A stretch of 5,162 nt of DNA from Bacteroidota bacterium. Its GTDB lineage: Bacteria; Bacteroidota; Bacteroidia; Flavobacteriales; Flavobacteriaceae. The stretch covers positions 1-5,162 of the forward strand of contig JAJRSY010000164.1 in assembly GCA_024278565.1 (NCBI GenBank). Direction: 5' to 3'. Under the pieces are notes generated by a model. The model was not told the origin of the DNA. It did not search any database and saw only the letters and a list, made by a program, of their open reading frames with translations. Positions 5,047 through 5,162 of the stretch are shown in pieces. Both the position numbers and the translations under genes were made by a program. Each line of letters begins with the position of its first letter. Position 1 is the first letter of the stretch.

Positions 5047-5162
5047 CGCTTTGGGGCTTCGGTCCTGGGGTTTGGTAAGAAGAAGTTCATAGACATATTG
5101 TGGAGACATTGCGATCGGGCGGTCCTTTTTTTTTGGGGATCAGTCCATTGATCGTGAGAAAA
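5047..5162 (+). other. Transcribed leader of a probable rRNA operon (partial)
   Basis: No coding frame is evident. Two features fit an rRNA leader. A hairpin GGGGC-TTCG-GTCCT (5053-5066) has a UUCG tetraloop closed by C-G. The sequence AGTTCATAGACATATTG (5084-5100) resembles the boxA-like block found ahead of 16S genes in Flavobacteriaceae, where boxA recruits the Nus antitermination factors. A poly-T of nine bases (5126-5134) follows; it has only a weak stem before it, and antitermination would let polymerase pass. The 16S rRNA gene itself is not in the window, so this assignment is an inference from the leader and promoter. Confidence 0.6.

Noticed and set aside
1..5162. CRISPR array, phage genes or a defence system
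   Set aside because: No regularly spaced direct repeats and no genes of such families are present; the coding content is translation machinery plus one small membrane protein.

Overview
The window looks like chromosomal DNA of a marine-type member of the Flavobacteriaceae (Bacteroidota). The support is: ribosomal protein and threonyl-tRNA synthetase sequences of flavobacterial character; promoters of the Bacteroidota form (TTG/TTTG, about 20 bases, TAnnTTTG); no Shine-Dalgarno sequences before the genes; and fairly low G+C interrupted by G+C-rich palindromic repeats. I judged the taxon by eye, without a database search.

Layout. (1) Bases 1-895, plus strand: the last 27 codons of an unidentified protein ending in a QLRLF-type tail, then 3 bases later a complete gene for a two-helix membrane protein with a PH-like C-terminal part. 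After these comes the decayed remnant of a gene for a small protein with two EF-hands. (2) A perfect 16-bp inverted repeat at 919-956 is a terminator shared by the converging units. (3) Bases 987-4266, minus strand: the housekeeping operon thrS-infC-rpmI-rplT (threonyl-tRNA synthetase, initiation factor IF-3, ribosomal proteins L35 and L20). Its promoter lies just before thrS, and infC appears to start at a non-canonical AUA codon. (4) Bases 4362-4606: a 245-bp element with 21-bp inverted ends and internal palindromes, resembling a MITE, sitting just upstream of the thrS promoter. (5) Bases 4607-4850: non-coding DNA with G+C-rich REP-like hairpins. (6) Bases 4860-5162, plus strand: an A+T-rich promoter region and transcribed leader with a boxA-like sequence, probably the start of an rRNA operon whose 16S gene lies beyond the right edge.

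The central operon supplies translation components, and the probable rRNA operon diverges from it, so the right two thirds of the window is devoted to protein synthesis. I see no new multi-gene system. The points most worth a second look are the 14-bp tandem duplication that has rewritten the end of rplT, the AUA start of infC, the EF-hand pseudogene, the MITE-like element that creates a false 75-codon N-terminal extension of thrS, and a hairpin in the infC-rpmI gap that might serve ribosomal protein feedback.
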